Shown: positions 63,408 to 64,000 of the stretch, piece after piece
How the letters are laid out: every line of letters starts with the position of its first letter
Position numbering within the stretch: the stretch's first letter is position 1
Notes under the pieces: model-generated
The model's input: only the letters and a program-made list of their open reading frames with translations
Database searches by the model: none
What the model was told of the DNA's origin: nothing
Position numbers and translations under genes: made by a program
NCBI GenBank assembly: GCA_030123605.1
Contig: CP126123.1
Span: 558,001 to 622,000 of the forward strand
Length of the DNA stretch: 64,000 bases
Origin: Nitrospira sp.
Lineage (GTDB): Bacteria > Nitrospirota > Nitrospiria > Nitrospirales > Nitrospiraceae
Reading direction: 5' to 3'

Positions 63408-64000
63408 TCATGAAGAAGGTCGCGATAACATCGCGTGATAGGGACTGGAAGTGCGATCTCGGTAGACTTCGTAGACATGTTCGAAGACAGCGGAGCACTT
63501 CTGTTTGTAAAGGTCGGGCGTATAGGCACGGGGGAGACCTTGGTCGAGGACATCTTCGATGGCGAGCTTCACCCGCGACCGAGCCGCGACGGTGTGACGC
63601 CAGTTCAGCACCAGGAGTTGCTTCAGTTTTTCCAGGAGATCCTTCGCCACTTTCTTCAGTTCAGCACGCTCCTCTGCACTCAACGCTGGAGCCGGCCTGG
63701 TGAGGATGTCGAAGATGACCAATTCCTCTTCGGAAAGGTTTTCTCTGACATGCCGTTCTTGCTCTTCGTTCAAGCTGCGGCTGAGTGCCAACAGCTCTTT
63801 GAATAGGTCGTCGATGTTGCGGCTCCCCGCGTTGTAGGACTCGATCAATTCCTCAAACTTGGTGAGATAGTCGGCTCTGGTTCGATTCAGGCGAATCACC
63901 TTATCGAGTTGGGCACGGATCGCAGCCTTGAGTTGTTCCAAGTCGATGTTCTTGGTCTTGGACTTTCCAAATCGCTTGGCCAAAGCCTCGAAGTCGATCT
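63408..64000 (-). CDS. hsdR: Type I restriction enzyme R subunit, C-terminal part (truncated by window edge)
   Basis: The reading frame enters from the right edge (IDFEALAKRFGKSK at 63998) and ends at 63408, giving 196 residues. It is helical and matches the C-terminal domain of HsdR (DUF3387/EcoEI_R_C): LEQLKAAIRAQLDKVIRLN, LIESYNAGSRNIDDLFKELL, LSEEELVIFDILTRP, KLAIEDVLDQGLPRAYTPDL, FEHVYEVY. The helicase and nuclease domains, and hsdM/hsdS, would lie beyond position 64000. The window cannot show whether the system is intact. Confidence 0.88.
   Translation of the reverse strand, partial: IDFEALAKRFGKSKTKNIDLEQLKAAIRAQLDKVIRLNRTRADYLTKFEELIESYNAGSRNIDDLFKELLALSRSLNEEQERHVRENLSEEELVIFDILTRPAPALSAEERAELKKVAKDLLEKLKQLLVLNWRHTVAARSRVKLAIEDVLDQGLPRAYTPDLYKQKCSAVFEHVYEVYRDRTSSPYHAMLSRPSS

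Overview
The window is a GC-rich bacterial chromosome segment, densely packed with genes and mostly housekeeping. The gene content fits a Gram-negative of the Nitrospira type (Nitrospirota): a KDO/heptose LPS pathway, a copper nitrite reductase (NirK) beside a Crp/Fnr regulator, an HdrB/SdhE-type CCG protein plus SdhB, many lipoproteins, and PyrR-controlled pyrimidine synthesis. The genus is an inference from gene content; no rRNA or tRNA gene is visible. All gene calls come from reading motifs in the translations, and no database search was run.

Layout. 1-4717: the end of a minus-strand gene, then plus-strand purH, purD, tsaC and a coiled-coil lipoprotein. 4845-7640: minus-strand fmdB, aspC, coaD and rsmD, the last three linked by 4-base ATGA overlaps. 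7641-8294: an unusual intergenic block with a near-consensus plus-strand promoter, a 62-codon ORF with its Shine-Dalgarno (SD) inside a hairpin, an antisense zinc-ribbon gene, and an intrinsic terminator just before radC. 8311-11279: radC and an EF-G-like GTPase. 11333-22819: a long minus-strand block (lepA, lepB, rfaE1, kdsB, pyrG, kdsA, kdsD, pgsA, plsY, an RCK_C protein, an HtrA protease) devoted to envelope synthesis, with LepA and CTP synthase embedded. 22838-25758: bioA, divergent from lepA through overlapping promoters, then a predicted outer-membrane protein. 25874-37225: a minus-strand pyr operon (leader peptide, pyrR, pyrB, pyrC, a DUF4149 protein, carA, sppA, an M48 lipoprotein, carB, greA, a SAM hydrolase) with a complete PyrR attenuation leader.

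37372-45478: transketolase, a Crp/Fnr regulator, then a perfect 24-bp palindrome in front of nirK. NirK is followed by four exported proteins: an HMA-like protein, a predicted outer-membrane protein, an orphan family-3 solute-binding lipoprotein, and a DUF3365 c-type haem protein. A cupin and an HdrB/SdhE-like protein lie opposite. This NirK neighbourhood is the best candidate for an undescribed functional module (periplasmic nitrite/NO handling plus sensing). 45610-53578: a periplasmic coiled-coil protein, HDOD, SthA, a TPR/2OG-oxygenase fusion, a GGDEF-EAL response regulator, a Cache-like membrane sensor and a PilZ-like scrap. 53602-62586: sdhB-archease-rtcB with ATGA overlaps, an M24 peptidase, a giant AsmA-like protein and an MFS transporter. 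62587-64000: an accessory edge with three tiny SD-led ORFs and the 3' end of a type I restriction hsdR.

A dispersed intergenic repeat of about 110-120 bp occurs twice, in opposite orientations (2070-2179 and 16661-16779).
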